Shown one piece after another: positions 44,690-57,235 of a stretch of DNA of 64,000 nucleotides. The notes under the pieces were generated by a model that saw nothing but the letters and a program-made list of their open reading frames with translations, was not told the origin of the DNA and made no database searches. The translations under genes were made by a program, and so were the position numbers. The stretch comes from Monomorium pharaonis. Taxonomy: Eukaryota; Arthropoda; Insecta; Hymenoptera; Formicidae. Location: assembly GCF_013373865.1 (NCBI RefSeq), contig NC_050468.1:947255-1011254 (forward strand), in the 5' to 3' direction. Every line of letters starts with the position of its first letter. Position 1 is the first letter of the stretch.

Positions 44690-45193
44690 CTCAATTTTTT
44701 TTTCATAAGTTAATAAAGTTTTTTTTTTAATTCTATATCTTAACATTTATCAAATTGAAATGCTAATTAATTATTAAATATTTATTCGTTATTTTTTAAA
44801 TAAAAATTAACATCTTTTTATTTTTAATTACTACTTGATTAAAAATGCGAATATTTATAATAAATTAAAATTTGGTAAAAAAAATAGAAAACATTAAAAA
44901 AAATGAAATACTTTTTAAGAGATTACGAGTAAATACAAAAATAATATAAAAAACAAAAATAATATTTATAAAAATGGTTGTTTAATTTTTATGAGTTATT
45001 AATTCATGTATGTTATAAAATATATTAATAATAAATACATTTGACATTACTCGTCAGTATTACATGAGCCAATTTAATTTTTATTAAAAAAATAACGAAT
45101 AAATATTTAATAATTAATTAGCATTTCAATTTGATAAATGTTAAGATATAGGATTAAAAAAAACTTTATTAACTTATGAAAAAAAAAATTGAG

Positions 45194-45271
45194 GCCAGAG
45201 CGAGAATCGAACCAGCGACTCCGCGCTTACGAAACTAGAGCTCTGTGCGTTCGGCTACGAGCGGCTCTGAC
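45194..45271 (-). tRNA. tRNA-like segment in right arm of foldback
   Basis: Mirror copy of 44612-44689, with CGTTCGGCTACGAGCG in place of CGCTCGGCTACGAGCG. The boxes are kept. Confidence 0.5.
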
Positions 45272-45733
45272 AATAGGTTAAAATTTTCTGTACTTACAGA
45301 TATCGGAAATCTTCAAAATCAATTTTCTCGAGTATTTTTGAGAAGCGCATCGTACTGCTTTAGGAAATTGAAGTCCGGGTACTGATCTTCAAATCCTATA
45401 AGTATAAAAAAAATCGGTGATCCATGACCCGTAAGGTCCCCTTGTGAGTTTGTCAAGTATAAAATAATTATGATAAATATTTATGTAAATATTAAAAGTA
45501 AATATTTATGTTATTATAATTCAAAAATACAAAAATATTTCGAGTTTATACACCATAAATATTTTTTAGTACATTTTAAAAATATATTTTATATATTGTT
45601 AATAATAATTTCTAAATAATTTATGAAAACGATTATATAACTTAAAAAATGTTTTTAAAAATAAATTCGTAAAATATTTATAAAAATTTATTCTAAATTT
45701 TTTGTGCTATCCACAGTTTGTTTTTGCATTATT

Positions 45734-45914
45734 CTGCGATGCGGAATCGTATCGTGTGCAATCGGGTCCGTGTGCAAACGGGTCGTGTGCAGTCGGGTCG
45801 GTGCGCAATCGCTTCTGTGTGCGAACGGGTCGGTGCGCAATCGGGTCCGTGTGCAATCGGGTCTGTGTCCAATCGGGTCTGTGTCCAATTGAATCCATGT
45901 CCAATCGGGTCCAA
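45734..45914. repeat. fragment of a tandem-repeat-arm array (copy 5)
   Basis: GCGGAATCGTATCGTGTGCA, then about 10 units like ATCGGGTCCGTGTGCA, inverted relative to the copy-4 arm and sharing its GATACGATTCCGCAT end word. It stops directly at an LTR fragment. Confidence 0.7.
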
Positions 45915-46118
45915 TTGTTGCTAAGCTGGCTTCGCTACTTCTTTAAGGTGGCTGGTGCGTTGCCCAGTGCGATGACCGGCCGGCAGCGCACGAGGCATGT
46001 GTCATCTGACACCTTGTGATAGCGAGCCTTCCTCGGCGAGCTATCTTATAATTTTAATATTTTATTTCCTTTATTTTATGATATGAATTTATTGGTTGTG
46101 AGTGTTTCGCTCACAACA
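45913..46118. repeat. 3' fragment of the 39332-40077 LTR
   Basis: ATTGTTGCTAAGCTGGCTTC to GTTTCGCTCACAACA is almost identical to the last 206 bp of the solo LTR. The 5' part is missing and the junction is with the repeat array. Confidence 0.82.
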
Positions 46119-46847
46119 ATTTAATAACACTTAAATGTAAAATAAAGTAAATGTAAAATAACATAATTAATAAATAAAAAGCAAGAAATAAGAGGAACAT
46201 TAAAATTCTTTTAATATTTTTTATTGTCATGTGTGGTTGTGACGCATACATAAAATTTAACAAATTAGTTGAAATAAAATATTTTCTTAATGCAAATTCA
46301 TAAATTATTACTTTTCGTAAATTAACTAATCAATATAAAAAATTACTGGATATATAAATATTTATTTAATGTATTTACAGGCTCTTTCTTTTCGTATTGT
46401 TGAACAAGAAACGAAAGTCAATAAAAAGAATATACAAATTTAATCAACATTATTATTATTATGGAAGTTATTATTGAAGAATATCTTACTTAAAAACATG
46501 TTTGATTCTTCTAGTATAGTTTATCGTCTAGTAATAGTGATAAAAATGATGAAGAATTACAAAATATCTTGTTCAGATAACAACACAGATGAAAGGAGAA
46601 AAGTATCAAAAATAAAAAATTATTTGGAATACATTGTAGCAATTAAGATATAATACATGAACAATTATCAAACTATTATTCGCATACGGTTGTACCTTCT
46701 GTTTTTGTTACCTGGGCATAGACGGTCACAACCATACATTATAATAAAAAATATTAATAAAATTTAATGTTCCTTTCATTCTTTGCTTTTTATTTATTAA
46801 TGATGTTAAACTTTATTTTATATTTAAGTATTATTAAACAAAGAAAA

Positions 46848-47660
46848 AACATAATTTAGACGTAGACACATCGATAGATTCATCTGCTATAATTGAGAAG
46901 GGGAATCCCCAACATGTTGGACTAGCTCAGTTAATAATGCTGGTGACACAACAGCTAAAATAAGTTTGGAACATTTTGTTCTGTGTAGGCGGACATGCTC
47001 AAGTTTACTCCCTTTTCCTAAGATCTTCAAAAGTTCTCCAAGATGATCCACAGGTTTAATAGGTGTATGCATAGCTATGTAAACAGCTAGCTGCAGATCT
47101 ATATTTTTAATATCATCAGTTATACTGTCTATATATCCTATATAATAACAAAAAATAAAGTCTACAATAAATAAAGTAATAGAATTAAAGCTTATAGCTC
47201 ACAAATCTTATATTTTTTATCTACTGTATTGCTTGTGTGTACTTATATTATAACAAATTAGACAGTGATTCTTGTGTGTCACACAAGCAATGCAGCCGGC
47301 AAAAAAGTATCGTGTACTATAGGCTTTACTTGGATAGAAAATTTTAATATGCACCGGTGAGAACGTAAACCTAACTAAAGTAAATAACTAACGAATTATA
47401 CAATATGACAATAAATCACATACCATGCTGTGGCAATGAAAATTGTACTCTTCTATCTAAAGCTTTCTCTTTCTCACGATGCTTATTAGATTTTTGATGG
47501 GTGATAAAATCACTATGGTGTGCACGCAAATGGCACTTACATAATTTGCAGTACGCTTCCGGCTTACCATTTAATACATCATCCTGACAGGTTTCTTCAA
47601 GCCAATCTGTGCATCCATAAAAAATGGTAGTTAAAAAACTGTGGTGAATAGGCATTACTT
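46848..47660 (-). pseudogene. broken zinc-finger/hAT-like gene, two exon remnants
   Basis: The first exon-like frame (47655-47416) has WLEETCQDDVLNGKPEAYCK, then LCKCHLRAHHSDFITHQKSN and KHR. This is a C-x2-C...H-x5-H finger of the type found at the N-terminus of hAT-like proteins and their domesticated relatives. A donor-like CATG/GTATGTGA follows. The second (about 47120-46848) follows an ATATAG acceptor and reads DIKNIDLQLAVYIAMHTPIK through LVQHVGDSP. One missing base then shifts the frame just before FSIIADESIDVSTSK, the start of the hAT catalytic region with its first Asp. The rest is absent. No terminal repeats were seen, so it could be a dead transposon or a dead host gene derived from one. 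Confidence 0.65.
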
Positions 47661-47898
47661 GACGTAAACTTGATTCAATGGCTAATTTAACATCTATTTA
47701 ATTTATTGTTTTTTCAACTATTATTTCTCACTGAGCATATATATATAATATATAAACTTAATCTCAAAGTATATAGCTTATACAGAAAAATAAGGTTAAG
47801 ATAGTACAAATGTGATACTCACTCTTCAATTTTGGCTCTGTCAACCACTTATTTTGAAAATGTTTCTTGTATTTCTCCCACTTACCCATCATTACACC

Positions 47899-48113
47899 GG
47901 CTGTGTTTCAAAATTACTGTCAGTACAAAATCTATGATGTACACCGATCGGCAGGAATAGTGTCCCAAGCCAAACTTCATTTTCTTTCTTGCTAAGAATG
48001 TATATTTCGACTACGCCGAGAGCTGTGTGAAGTTTGGAAAGGAACATAATTCCTGCCGATACTTGTACATAACGGAAACTATTCAGTACCGACAGCAATT
48101 TTGAAATACAACC
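47899..48113. mobile_element. hairpin MITE, 215 bp, duplication ACC
   Basis: GGCTGTGTTTCAAAATTACT and the complement of GGTTGTATTTCAAAATTGCT, with ACC on both sides. Inner inverted words ATCGGCAGGAAT/ATTCCTGCCGAT. A 68-codon frame across it is not real. Confidence 0.72.
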
Positions 48114-49050
48114 ACCATAACTATATTACGCATTACAAACTTAAATTATCCGCTAAAACTTGTGACGCTTGTGACCAACTACCAACCTCCAACAATTAAA
48201 AAAGATCATATATGCTCCAGTCAATAGGCGTTCAGCGAAAAAAAGTAATTGGAATTAAAAGTCACTATGCACTCACTAGGCCAACGTTATGGTGATTTTA
48301 CATGCGGCGTAACTTGCGTATGCGTAATTTGCGTCAACTAATCACATTGTCTTTAACATGCCCTAAGTATTCCTAAAATCGTTTTAGCGCATGTTAAAGA
48401 TAATATGGTAGCTAAAAAGAACAGACTTACTAAGTATTGCAAATCTTGTAGTGCCAAAAACTATCGAGGTTTTTGCAAATGTTGAAAATTTTTGCTTAGA
48501 GATTAGCCCAAAATGTGGAAAATCGCATTTCAAAAATTTATAACGCATAAGATCGTTTTAGATAGCCCAATTTGCGGTAAATAGCCCAATCTGGCAACCC
48601 TGATCCAGAGAGAAGACTGAGAGACGACACGACCCGGTTTTAGGTGATTCTCAAACGCGATACGCCTTCTGTGGACATTGAAAATTGTGCACATGAACTA
48701 CGTAGCCAATGTACACGTTTAGTAGAGCGGGTAACTCATATGTGCACAATTCTGGTTGCGTTCCGTGCTATGTACACGACGCGACGGCTATATGAGAGTG
48801 AGTGAGAAGATAATGAGAGCGAGAGAGATGACAACAAGAGAGCCTGGAGAGCGAGCGAGACAATAATAGGAGTGAGCGAGATGAGAATAACAACACGCTG
48901 AACGCTGAAGGCTCAAGAATCAGATCCAGTCCTTGCTGTTACTCCTATCTCGCTCGTTTCTCTTGCTGTTTCGCTCATTCTTATAATCTTCTCGGTCGCT
49001 CACGTAACAACTGTTTTAGCGATCGACACGTTTTTTAAATTAATAAAACA
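48114..49050. other. spacer, no supported gene
   Basis: Contains a GAGA-rich tract (about 48800-48890) and a partly inverted counterpart (48930-49010). No frame or RNA gene recognised. Confidence 0.5.
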
Positions 49051-49351
49051 ATTTTCCACACGGCATGTAATATTTCTGAAACATTGTTGCAATATTCAAT
49101 TTAAAATATTACTCTTTTCAACAATATGCTGAAATATTTTCCCAACATTTCTAAAATGTTTCAATGTCCGCGATCGTTTCAATTGCAATATTGCTGATAA
49201 ATTTCAGCAATATATCAGCAATATTATTAAATATTTTTGAAAGATATCTATGTAATATTTCAGAAATATTTCAGGTACATTTCATCTGAGAAATTGTAGA
49301 TACATTTCAGAAATATTGCGATTTATATAATCAATGTTACTGTATTAGACA

Positions 49352-49662
49352 TACCCGCAGGAATAAGTTATACAAAAATTACTGCACAAAAAATTGCATA
49401 TTTTTGTGTATGAATTTCTGCAGTTTTTACAGATTTTTGTACAAAGTTTTTGCCTTCAAAATGTTTCTGCAGAATATTTTGCAGAATTTTATGTAATTTT
49501 TTCTAAAGGCAAAAAACTTCAGATAACATTACATAAAATTCTGCAAAATACTCTGCAGAAAAATTCTGAAAGCGAAAACTTTGTACAAAAATTTGTAAAA
49601 ACTGCAGAAATTCATGCACAAAAATATGCAGTAATTTTTGTATAATTTTTTCTTACGGGTAT
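49352..49662. mobile_element. hairpin MITE (ATACCCG ends, TTCTGCAGTTTTTAC arms)
   Basis: A 311 bp near-palindrome centred near 49510. ATACCCGCAGGAATAAGTTA is inverted as the complement of ATACCCGTAAGAAAAAATTA. Non-coding; an 83-codon frame follows the arms only. Confidence 0.72.
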
Positions 49663-50139
49663 GTTTATCTATAAGAGCCAAATTACTAAAATTACCTTAT
49701 GATAAAAAAGCGGATTCCGTTGTGGTTTATCCTATTTTTCATAATATAATTAATGACATATAAGATTTACCTTTTATAAATAAAACTTATAATTTTTTTG
49801 TATCAAATATAAAGTACAATAAAATATGTATATTATAAAATATATATTTTGACAGTTTTATTCTCTATTTCAGCAACATTTTAATTTCATGATTTTTTAC
49901 TAAATATGAAGAACCATGTTTTTATATCAATTTTATATGGCTATAAAAAACGATAAAAGAATGATATGTATTTCTATACAACTTGAAGCAATTATGTACG
50001 TGTGCGTGTGCGTGTGTGCGTGCGTGCAATTCAATTTTTTATTACCTACGCAATCTTACAAAAATATTTCAAATGCAATATTGCGGTTGACATGTTGCAG
50101 AAATATTATTCTTGCATTGTTAATGTGATATTACTTTGA

Positions 50140-50752
50140 TAGTCTGCTTCGACCTCACGCTCGCGCCTCGTGGTGCTCGCGCGTCCCCTTATTTCCCTCC
50201 TTTGTGGGAGCACTGTGACGCAACCAATCGCGGCGCTTCATTGCACTGTTTTCTAAGGAAGTTTCTCTGTTTTCTTCGATTCATTGTCTCAACGAGGCGA
50301 TAGGATAACGGTCGTGTTTTTCCAGAAAGTCTTTCAAAGCATTTACCAAAGCCACGATTTGCTTAAATCGGTAAATTTGATTCGTAATTTAGTCGAAATA
50401 TTAAACTTGTATCATCTTTTATTATCGAAGACACTGTCTTTAGTGAACAAGTTTAATATATAATTGTGTTATCCAACACAATAAATAATCGGCTAGACTA
50501 CGCAAATTTTGTGCATTTTTTTGTGCACAAATTATTTTGTTTTATTAATTAATTTTATGTCTTAAAGCGTTTTAATTGATTTTCATTTTATCGCTTTATT
50601 TTCCTTTTTTTTCCTTTATTTTTTAAATATGATTTCTTGAAGCCTTTTAATCTTTATTTTTTTTTCTCTTTATTTTTTTTATTATTACTTGAAGCGTGAT
50701 ATAAATTTTTTTTCGTTTTATTTACTTCTTTTAATTTTAATTTTTGTTTGAT
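50140..50752. other. unassigned spacer
   Basis: A moderately GC-rich patch at 50145-50250, then AT- and T-rich DNA. No gene recognised. Confidence 0.4.
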
Positions 50753-50824
50753 TGTAACCGTGAATCGTGATTTGAATTGTCAGCGCGGATAGCCGCGGGA
50801 TTCAGGGTTCGGGCGGTGGACTCA

Positions 50825-53111
50825 CAAGGGAACCTCGCGAACTTGAAAATTCTGATTTTAATGAAACTTGGCACAAATGTAGAGGGGGTAAATACATGAA
50901 TTTAGAAATTTATCGTAGCTGCCCATAAACGGTTTAAAGGGGTGAAACCACCCTTTAAAGATTGAGACATTTTTCGTTTTCTTGATATATCTCGTAAACT
51001 AAACAAAATATTAAAAAATGTTTTATACAAAAGTTTTACAATAAAAGTATTTCTATCTAACTACAGTAATTAAATTTAAAAAAATATATTTTTTTAAACA
51101 ATTGTTTTTTAATTTTTGAAAAAAAAAATTTTTTTTTAATTTTATTAATGTAGTTAGATAGAGATATTGTTACCATAAAACTTTTGTATAAAACATTTTT
51201 TGATATCTCCAATACTTTTCGAGATATATCGGAAAAAGCAAAAATCTGCTCTACGCTATGCACTGAAAAAAGCATGAGAGAATGCGATAGCACCGCGACG
51301 GAGAGCGTTAAAAAATATTTTAAAGAAATTTTGTATTAAGGTTTATTTATGATATTAAATATAATATAAGATACTAAAAATATAATAAAATAAAGTAATA
51401 TAAAATAATAATATTTTGTATAATATAATAATATGTAATAATATAATATAATAATGTCGCACGTGAATGCATGCTGATGTGAGTGAGAGAGAAAGAGTAA
51501 ATAATATTAATATAATATAGTAATATAATAATATAATATAATATAAAATATTTATATCCAGACTTCTTGGTCCGGATCCATTAGCGGTGACATGCCAGAG
51601 AGTCGACGCAGATCGACGACATCTGCCAATCCAAATCGGCCATATGATTTGTCAATTAAGGCATTATTTCGCTCTCTGTCGATCTTGCAAAAGTATCGCC
51701 TCCAAAATCTTTTTCTTATATTGATAAATCCATGTATGTGGATGTTATAGAGATATATCCATGTCTAGATACAAAATTAACATATTTTAGTGTGGCATTA
51801 TACATTGAACAACAATATACTTTAAATCAGGGTAATGAAAATGCAAATTAAAAAATAATGCATTACTAATTAATTTTTTAATAAGTAATTATTTCTTTAC
51901 TTATTAATTATTAAAACAATAATGCGTAATGAAAAAACTCGCATTAATTATTTTAAAAGTAATGCGTAATAAAAAAAATCGCATTACTTATTACAAAAGT
52001 AATGCGTAATGAAAAAAATCGCATTATTTATTTCAAAAGTAATGCGTAATGAAAAATATCGCATTACTTATTTCAAAAGTAATGCGCAATGAAAAATATC
52101 GCATTACTTATTTCCAGTGTTGTAATAGATCATTAAATAAATAATCTAGATCAGATCAAGATCTTTATCAAAATATTAAATCTAGATTAAATCACAGATC
52201 ATTTTTCATACATTTGATCTAGATCATAGATTACATTAATTTTGATCTAGATCGAAGATCGTTTTTTTTTTTACTTGACAATTTGGTAGGAGTAGAAATC
52301 GAAGTTTTTTAAGCTTCTTTAATAAGCTTTTAGGAATGTCCCAGAAATCTTCTTTAATAGATCCGGACAAAGAAGTCTGGATATAAATATTTTATATTAT
52401 ATTATATTATTATATTACTATATTATATTAATATTATTTACTCTTTCTCTTACTCACATCAGCATGCATTCACGTGCGACATTATTATATTATATTATTA
52501 CATATTATTATATTATACAAAATATTATTATTTTATATTACTTTATTTTATTATATTTTTAGTATCTTATATTATATTCAATATCATAAATAAACCTTAA
52601 TACAAAATTTCTTTAAAATATTTTTTAACGCTCTCCGTCGCGGTGCTATCGCATTCTCTCATGCTTTTTTCAGTGCATAGCGTAGAGCAGATTTTTGCTT
52701 TTTCCGATATATCTCGAAAAGTATTGGAGATATCAAAAAATGTTTTATACAAAAGTTTTATGGTAACAATATCTCTATCTAACTACATTAATAAAATTAA
52801 AAAAAAAATTTTTTTTTCAAAAATTAAAAAACAATTGTTTAAAAAAATATATTTTTTTAAATTTAATTACTGTAGTTAGATAGAAGTACTTTTATTGTAA
52901 AACTTTTGTATAAAACATTTTTTAATATTTTGTTTAGTTTACGAGATATATCGAGAAAACGAAAAATGTCTCAATCTTTAAAGGGTGGTTTCATCCCTTT
53001 AAACCGTTTATGGGCAGCTACGATAAATTTCTAAATTCATGTATTTACTCCTTCTACATTTATGCCAAGTTTCATTAAAATATGAATTTTCGAGTTCGCG
53101 AGGTTCCCTTG
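50825..53111. mobile_element. foldback element, about 750 bp arms, duplication TCA
   Basis: CAAGGGAACCTCGCGAACTT and its complement, with TCA on both sides (50822-50824, 53112-53114). The arms contain AACCGTTTATGGGCAGC, TATATCTCG and long AT runs. The same frame (MLSHSLMLFSVHSVEQ) appears on both arms only because they are mirror copies. The centre (51570-52360) has hairpin tandem repeats and GATCTAGATC words. No transposase. Confidence 0.82.
51910..52125. repeat. tandem array of hairpin units (about 40 bp)
   Basis: About five units of AAAGTAATGCGTAATG, A/T spacer, ATCGCATTACTTATTTC. Each unit is self-complementary (AGTAATGCG / CGCATTACT). Confidence 0.8.
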
Positions 53112-54065
53112 TCAGTGAGTAAGGAGACAAGGCATATGTTCGGTTAACTAGTGATTTATTGATAAGAAGTGTAATGACCCTAATACTAATATATACAATG
53201 CCCTATTTTAATATATACATGTCAGGCTCGTCTTGCAAGAGGCGTAAGCAGTATCTGGTGATCTTTATCGCGGCGCTAGTGAGCGCGTTGTATCTTGATT
53301 GCCTGCGGCGGCATACGGCCTGCGGGCCGGTTGATCGGCGCTGTGATTGGCGGCGGCGGTCGGTCGGTGCTGCGATTGGCAGCGGCGGTCGGCCCCGGTG
53401 TCTGCGGCGTTCGGGGTGGCGCAGCTACGGCTGCTCGGCGCGCGATGGCGTTCAAGTCGGTCGCTGCGGCGGTGCGATTGGTCGGTCGTTATGGCGGCGG
53501 CTGCGCGGTACGGCGCGGAGCCCGTACTGGCTGCTCGGTCGATCGCGGCTCGGGGATTGGCCCCGGCGATGCGCGGCTGCGCGGTGCTCGCGGTACGGGG
53601 GAGCGCGTGTTCCGGCGGAGTCAGCTGTCTACCGGTGATCAGCTGTTCGCACGCGATCGGTGATCATCCCGCAAGGATGATCTTCGCGACGCCGGTTATC
53701 CCCTCATTCCGGGGTCCCCAGCGGTGGTGCGGGACCACTCACTCCGTGGCCGGGACGAGGAGCGTGTCGGGGTGTCGTCGCTCAGTCCGCGACTCGGGAG
53801 ACACTCAGTGCGTGTCGATGGGATTTGCAGGTTAGGTGCGCACTCACTCCGTGCTCTAGGAGACCAGGCTCAATCCACCCGGAGGTACGATCAGCTCACT
53901 CCGCTGATCGGGAAGATCTGCCTTCTCTCGATCGGTGAAGGGTTTTTATACCCTCCACCAGGTGACAAGAGGGGTAGAGAAGTAAGGAGCGGGGAGCCCG
54001 CGTGAGGTAAAGGCCTTACATGTTTTTACCCGGCTTATCCCGGTCGCGGATAACGGCTCGTTACA

Positions 54066-55101
54066 TGGTATTATTTGAAACTTGAAACGTGGTGATAATT
54101 TTTAAATAAAAGTTATTTTTTATAAAAAATTTTTAACAAATGTAAATAGAAATTAAATAAAGTTACAATGAGTGATCTGTGCGGAAACTGTGCGAGAAAG
54201 TGTTTATGAAAAATGTGTGTACAAAAATTGTCATAATGGTATTTTTTCTACGAGATCGCATTTATTTCGATTTCAAGCATAGATCCTAGACACAAGTTAT
54301 GGATACGCAATAATGGTAAGTTTCTTAGATGTTTTTATGTTTATTTTTATATTATTATTTATTTACATTTTTAATTCAGAAGTACACGTAAATTAATGTC
54401 AATTATAATCTCAATTGTCTATAAATAAACAGTTTTACAGATTCATGAAATCACTGAAATGAATAAAGTAGAATCTATAACAATATGATATATAAATTGT
54501 TGCATTTGACAATTTGATGAATTGTTTGTTGGTGTTTTATTTAAAAAATCGAAATTCTTACATTGTAAAATATTTCACATTTAATCATAATTTAAAAGTG
54601 CGACTGCACTTTATAAAACTGACATTTTATAAAAAAAATTTTTCTAATCTAAGTATATATACATTAAATTTATCTACATCTTTGTTTTTAAATAGAGAAT
54701 TTTGCATATCTTTTTCAGAAAAATATTTTTTTAATCAATATATGTCTACATTATTATAGTTGATAATTAAATGGATACTGTTTAATGAAAAATTTCATAT
54801 ATAAATTATATATAATTGTATATTTTATACATTATACACAATTATATATTTAAATATTTTTTATTGATATATTTTAACATAAATCAAATTATCTTATCTG
54901 AAGGAATATGACTATACAAATAGTTTTCAGGAAAAATTAATTAATAAATACAGCCACTACCATTAATATGTCTGACGTATCTTCATGGTGCATCACTGCA
55001 AGTGATACATTAAAGAGCACGTCATAACATCGCATCTTTATTAAAACTTACTTTTAGGATGTACTGCTTTTAATAATTAATTTAATATGTATGAGTATTT
55101 T
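54066..55101. other. AT-rich intergenic sequence
   Basis: No gene recognised; an 81-codon frame at 54514-54759 is AT-driven. Confidence 0.55.
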
Positions 55102-55869
55102 CAAGAAGCGAATAATAATAATAATCTTTATTCGCCTTTCCCTTGCGGGGTACAGGCGGATTCCCGCTCCGCTTACAAAAATAATTAATATTGCTTTTTC
55201 CGCATTACGCTTCGCCTATATTTTGAGAAAGAGAGAGACTACACCTCCATTCATCCATCCACTCCGCATTCGCTCTTGGACCTCCGCTTCCGCCGCTCTT
55301 CCATTCATTCTTCTATTCGCCATCTTTTGTCCTCAATCACTCTTTGCACTCTTCTCCTCCCGGCCTTCTCTTCCCCCGCTCGCTCACCTTCTCTTCCCAC
55401 ATGTTGTCTAGTATCTCCAGCCACCTCTCTCCGTCTCCCCTCTCTCCTAACAGTTCATCTACCATCTCCTGCCATCCCTTTTCCTCCCCCCAGTCTATGC
55501 ATTCCTCCCAAATATGCTCCCATGTCTCCTTTCCCCATCTACAAATTCTACATCGCCTCTCTTCCTCATCCTCCCAATATCTCCCTCCCTTCTTTCCGCT
55601 ACCTAACCTAAACTTTGCTACTCTTTGCCACCTTTTCTTCTCCCAATTTCTCTTTAAATAATCTGGAATACCCTCACTTTTTATTCTTCCGTACTACCTA
55701 TTGAATCGCGAACTACTAATCCTCTCCTATCTCTCCCTCCTCTGCCTGATCTTCTCTCTCTTTATCATTTCCTCCCCTCTTAACCTCCCCACCTCTCTCA
55801 TTTTCTTTACTTCCTCTACTCCCCAACCCCTTTCCTCATAAAATTTCCGCCTCTCTTCCTCCCAACCTG

Positions 55870-57130
55870 TCTTTGCTCTACCCTCCCTTGCTCTTTTCTT
55901 TATCTCTTTCTCTCTTGCTCAACATCCTCTTGCTAACTCTCCACCTCCTCCCTCTTCTAACTTCTTTTTGTATCCTCAAGCTCTCATTCCCGCCCTCCTT
56001 TCTAACTTATCCCTTTACAACTCTTGCAAACCATCAACTTAGCTCCTCATCCATATCTGCCAATAACACCGTAAATAAGCATGGGCTTAACGGACACCCC
56101 TGCCTCAACCCCTTCTCCGTCCGAAATTTAGTTCCCTCACACTTCCCGATCCTCACCTTACTTACCGATTCTCTCAATACTTCCTCGCATCTCCTCACCA
56201 ACCCTTCCCTAATCTCTCTATCTCTCTCATCGTCCTTCCCAATATCTCTCTATCTACTGATATCTACAAATGCCGCCTTTATATCCACAAACACTAAAAC
56301 CAGTATTCTCCTCTTCTCTACTTGCCAACTAATTAGATAATTGAGCACGTATATATTATCTATCGTTCCCATTCCTTGCCTAAATCCAGTTTGACTCGGC
56401 GGAAGTATTGCCCTCTCCTCTTCCTCTCTTAGCCTTTTCGCCAGCACTGCCGTATATATCTTATATGCCGATTGCGTTAACGTGACCCCCCTGTACTCTT
56501 CTACCTTATCTCCCTCCCCTTTCTTTCTGATTGGGACTACCACCCTCTCTTTCCATGCCTCTGGCCATCCCTCTCCCTTCCATATCCTATTGCAATTTTC
56601 CCACAACCCGCTAACTACCTCTTCCCCTCCATACTTCCATACTTCATTCGGGATCCCATCCCCTCCTGTCGCCTTTCCATCCTTCAACTTCCCCACTATC
56701 TCCTTTAATTCCTCTCTTCCTATCTCCTCAATCTCTTCTTCATCCTCTCTAACCTCAGCCCTATCTGCCCGTATTCTTCGATCTACTCCCCCTAAAAGCC
56801 TTCTAAAATACTCATCCCACTCTTTTATCTCTATCGATTCATTGACCGCTTTCCTTTTTACTCTCTCCCTATTAATTAATATTATTTTCCATACCTGACC
56901 TTCCGTTCTCGCCTTACCTACCTCTTTCTGCCATCTCTCTGTCTCTTTCTCCTTCTTCTCTTCGCAAAACCTCTTATGTCTCCCCCTTTCCCTTCTATAC
57001 TCCTCCCCTTCTCTCCCTTTCTCCATTTCCTTAGCGCCTTCCTTACTCTTTCTTTACTTTCTCTACATTCCTCATCCCACCAGCTACTATTTTCTCTCTC
57101 ACTTATCCTACTCTCTATGTTCTCTAACAC
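55870..57130 (-). pseudogene. LINE ORF2, reverse transcriptase part
   Basis: The frame at 57026-56250 (258 codons) has the RT landmarks LKDGKATGGDGIPNEVWKYG, VVVPIRKKGEGDKVEEYRGV, TLTQSAYKIYTAVLAKRL, PPSQTGFRQGMGTIDNIYVL and LVFVDIKAAFVDISR. The last contains the first catalytic Asp (normally F-V-D-L-K-A-A-F-D). Beyond it the frame ends at 56250. The remaining palm, with the x-x-D-D motif, is only present as short frames in other phases (for example EERRKFYEERG-like words near 55850), so the protein is broken. An upstream linker with ERENSSWWDEECRESKERVR lies at 56918-57130 in another frame. Proline/serine-rich plus-strand frames over this DNA are shadows. Confidence 0.83.
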
Positions 57131-57235
57131 TTCCTTTACCTTCCCTTTTAGAGTGTTCCACCCTGTATTTACCTCAGTCTCTACTATCTCTACCGCACCG
57201 AACTTCTCTCTAAACTCCCTCCTTCCTTGTTCTGT

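Larger units (their letters stand above)
44439..45444. mobile_element. foldback element carrying tRNA-like arms, duplication TGA
   Basis: 1006 bp with inverted arms of about 450-490 bp. The ends CAAGGGGACCTTACGGGTCA are inverted and TGA lies on both sides (44436-44438, 45445-45447). The related uninterrupted copy at about 39170 has the site once. Both arms hold a tRNA-like segment. No coding frame. Confidence 0.82.
44386..45718. mobile_element. second copy of the CCCAGATAGCACA-type MITE, split by a foldback
   Basis: Colinear with 39084-40208 (for example ATTTTTATGTCTGAGTTTGT and ATTGTTAATAATAATTTC). It ends TTTTGTGCTATCCACAG at 45718. Its left end is joined directly to the tandem-repeat-arm core. 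Confidence 0.62.
50753..54065 (-). repeat. probable solo LTR, split by a foldback
   Basis: The outer pieces (50753-50824 and 53112-54065) give about 1.03 kb starting TGTAACC and ending GTTACA. On the minus strand the order fits an LTR: start TGTAACGAGCC, TATA box GGGTATAAAAACCC (about 53942-53955), then CAATAAATCAC (about 53150), then the end. The 53.3-53.6 kb part is strongly GC-rich with GCGATTGGC repeats and yields long spurious frames. The flanks TGAT/TGGT do not give a clean duplication. Confidence 0.55.

Noticed and set aside
51057..51293. Identical 78-codon frames at 51057-51293 (minus) and 52643-52879 (plus)
   Set aside because: They mirror each other because they lie in the inverted arms of a foldback. 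The sequence is AT-rich and has no domain.
53159..54005. Long Arg/Gly/Ala-rich plus frames
   Set aside because: They arise from a GC-rich LTR-like block with GCGATTGGC repeats, overlap in three frames and show no domain.
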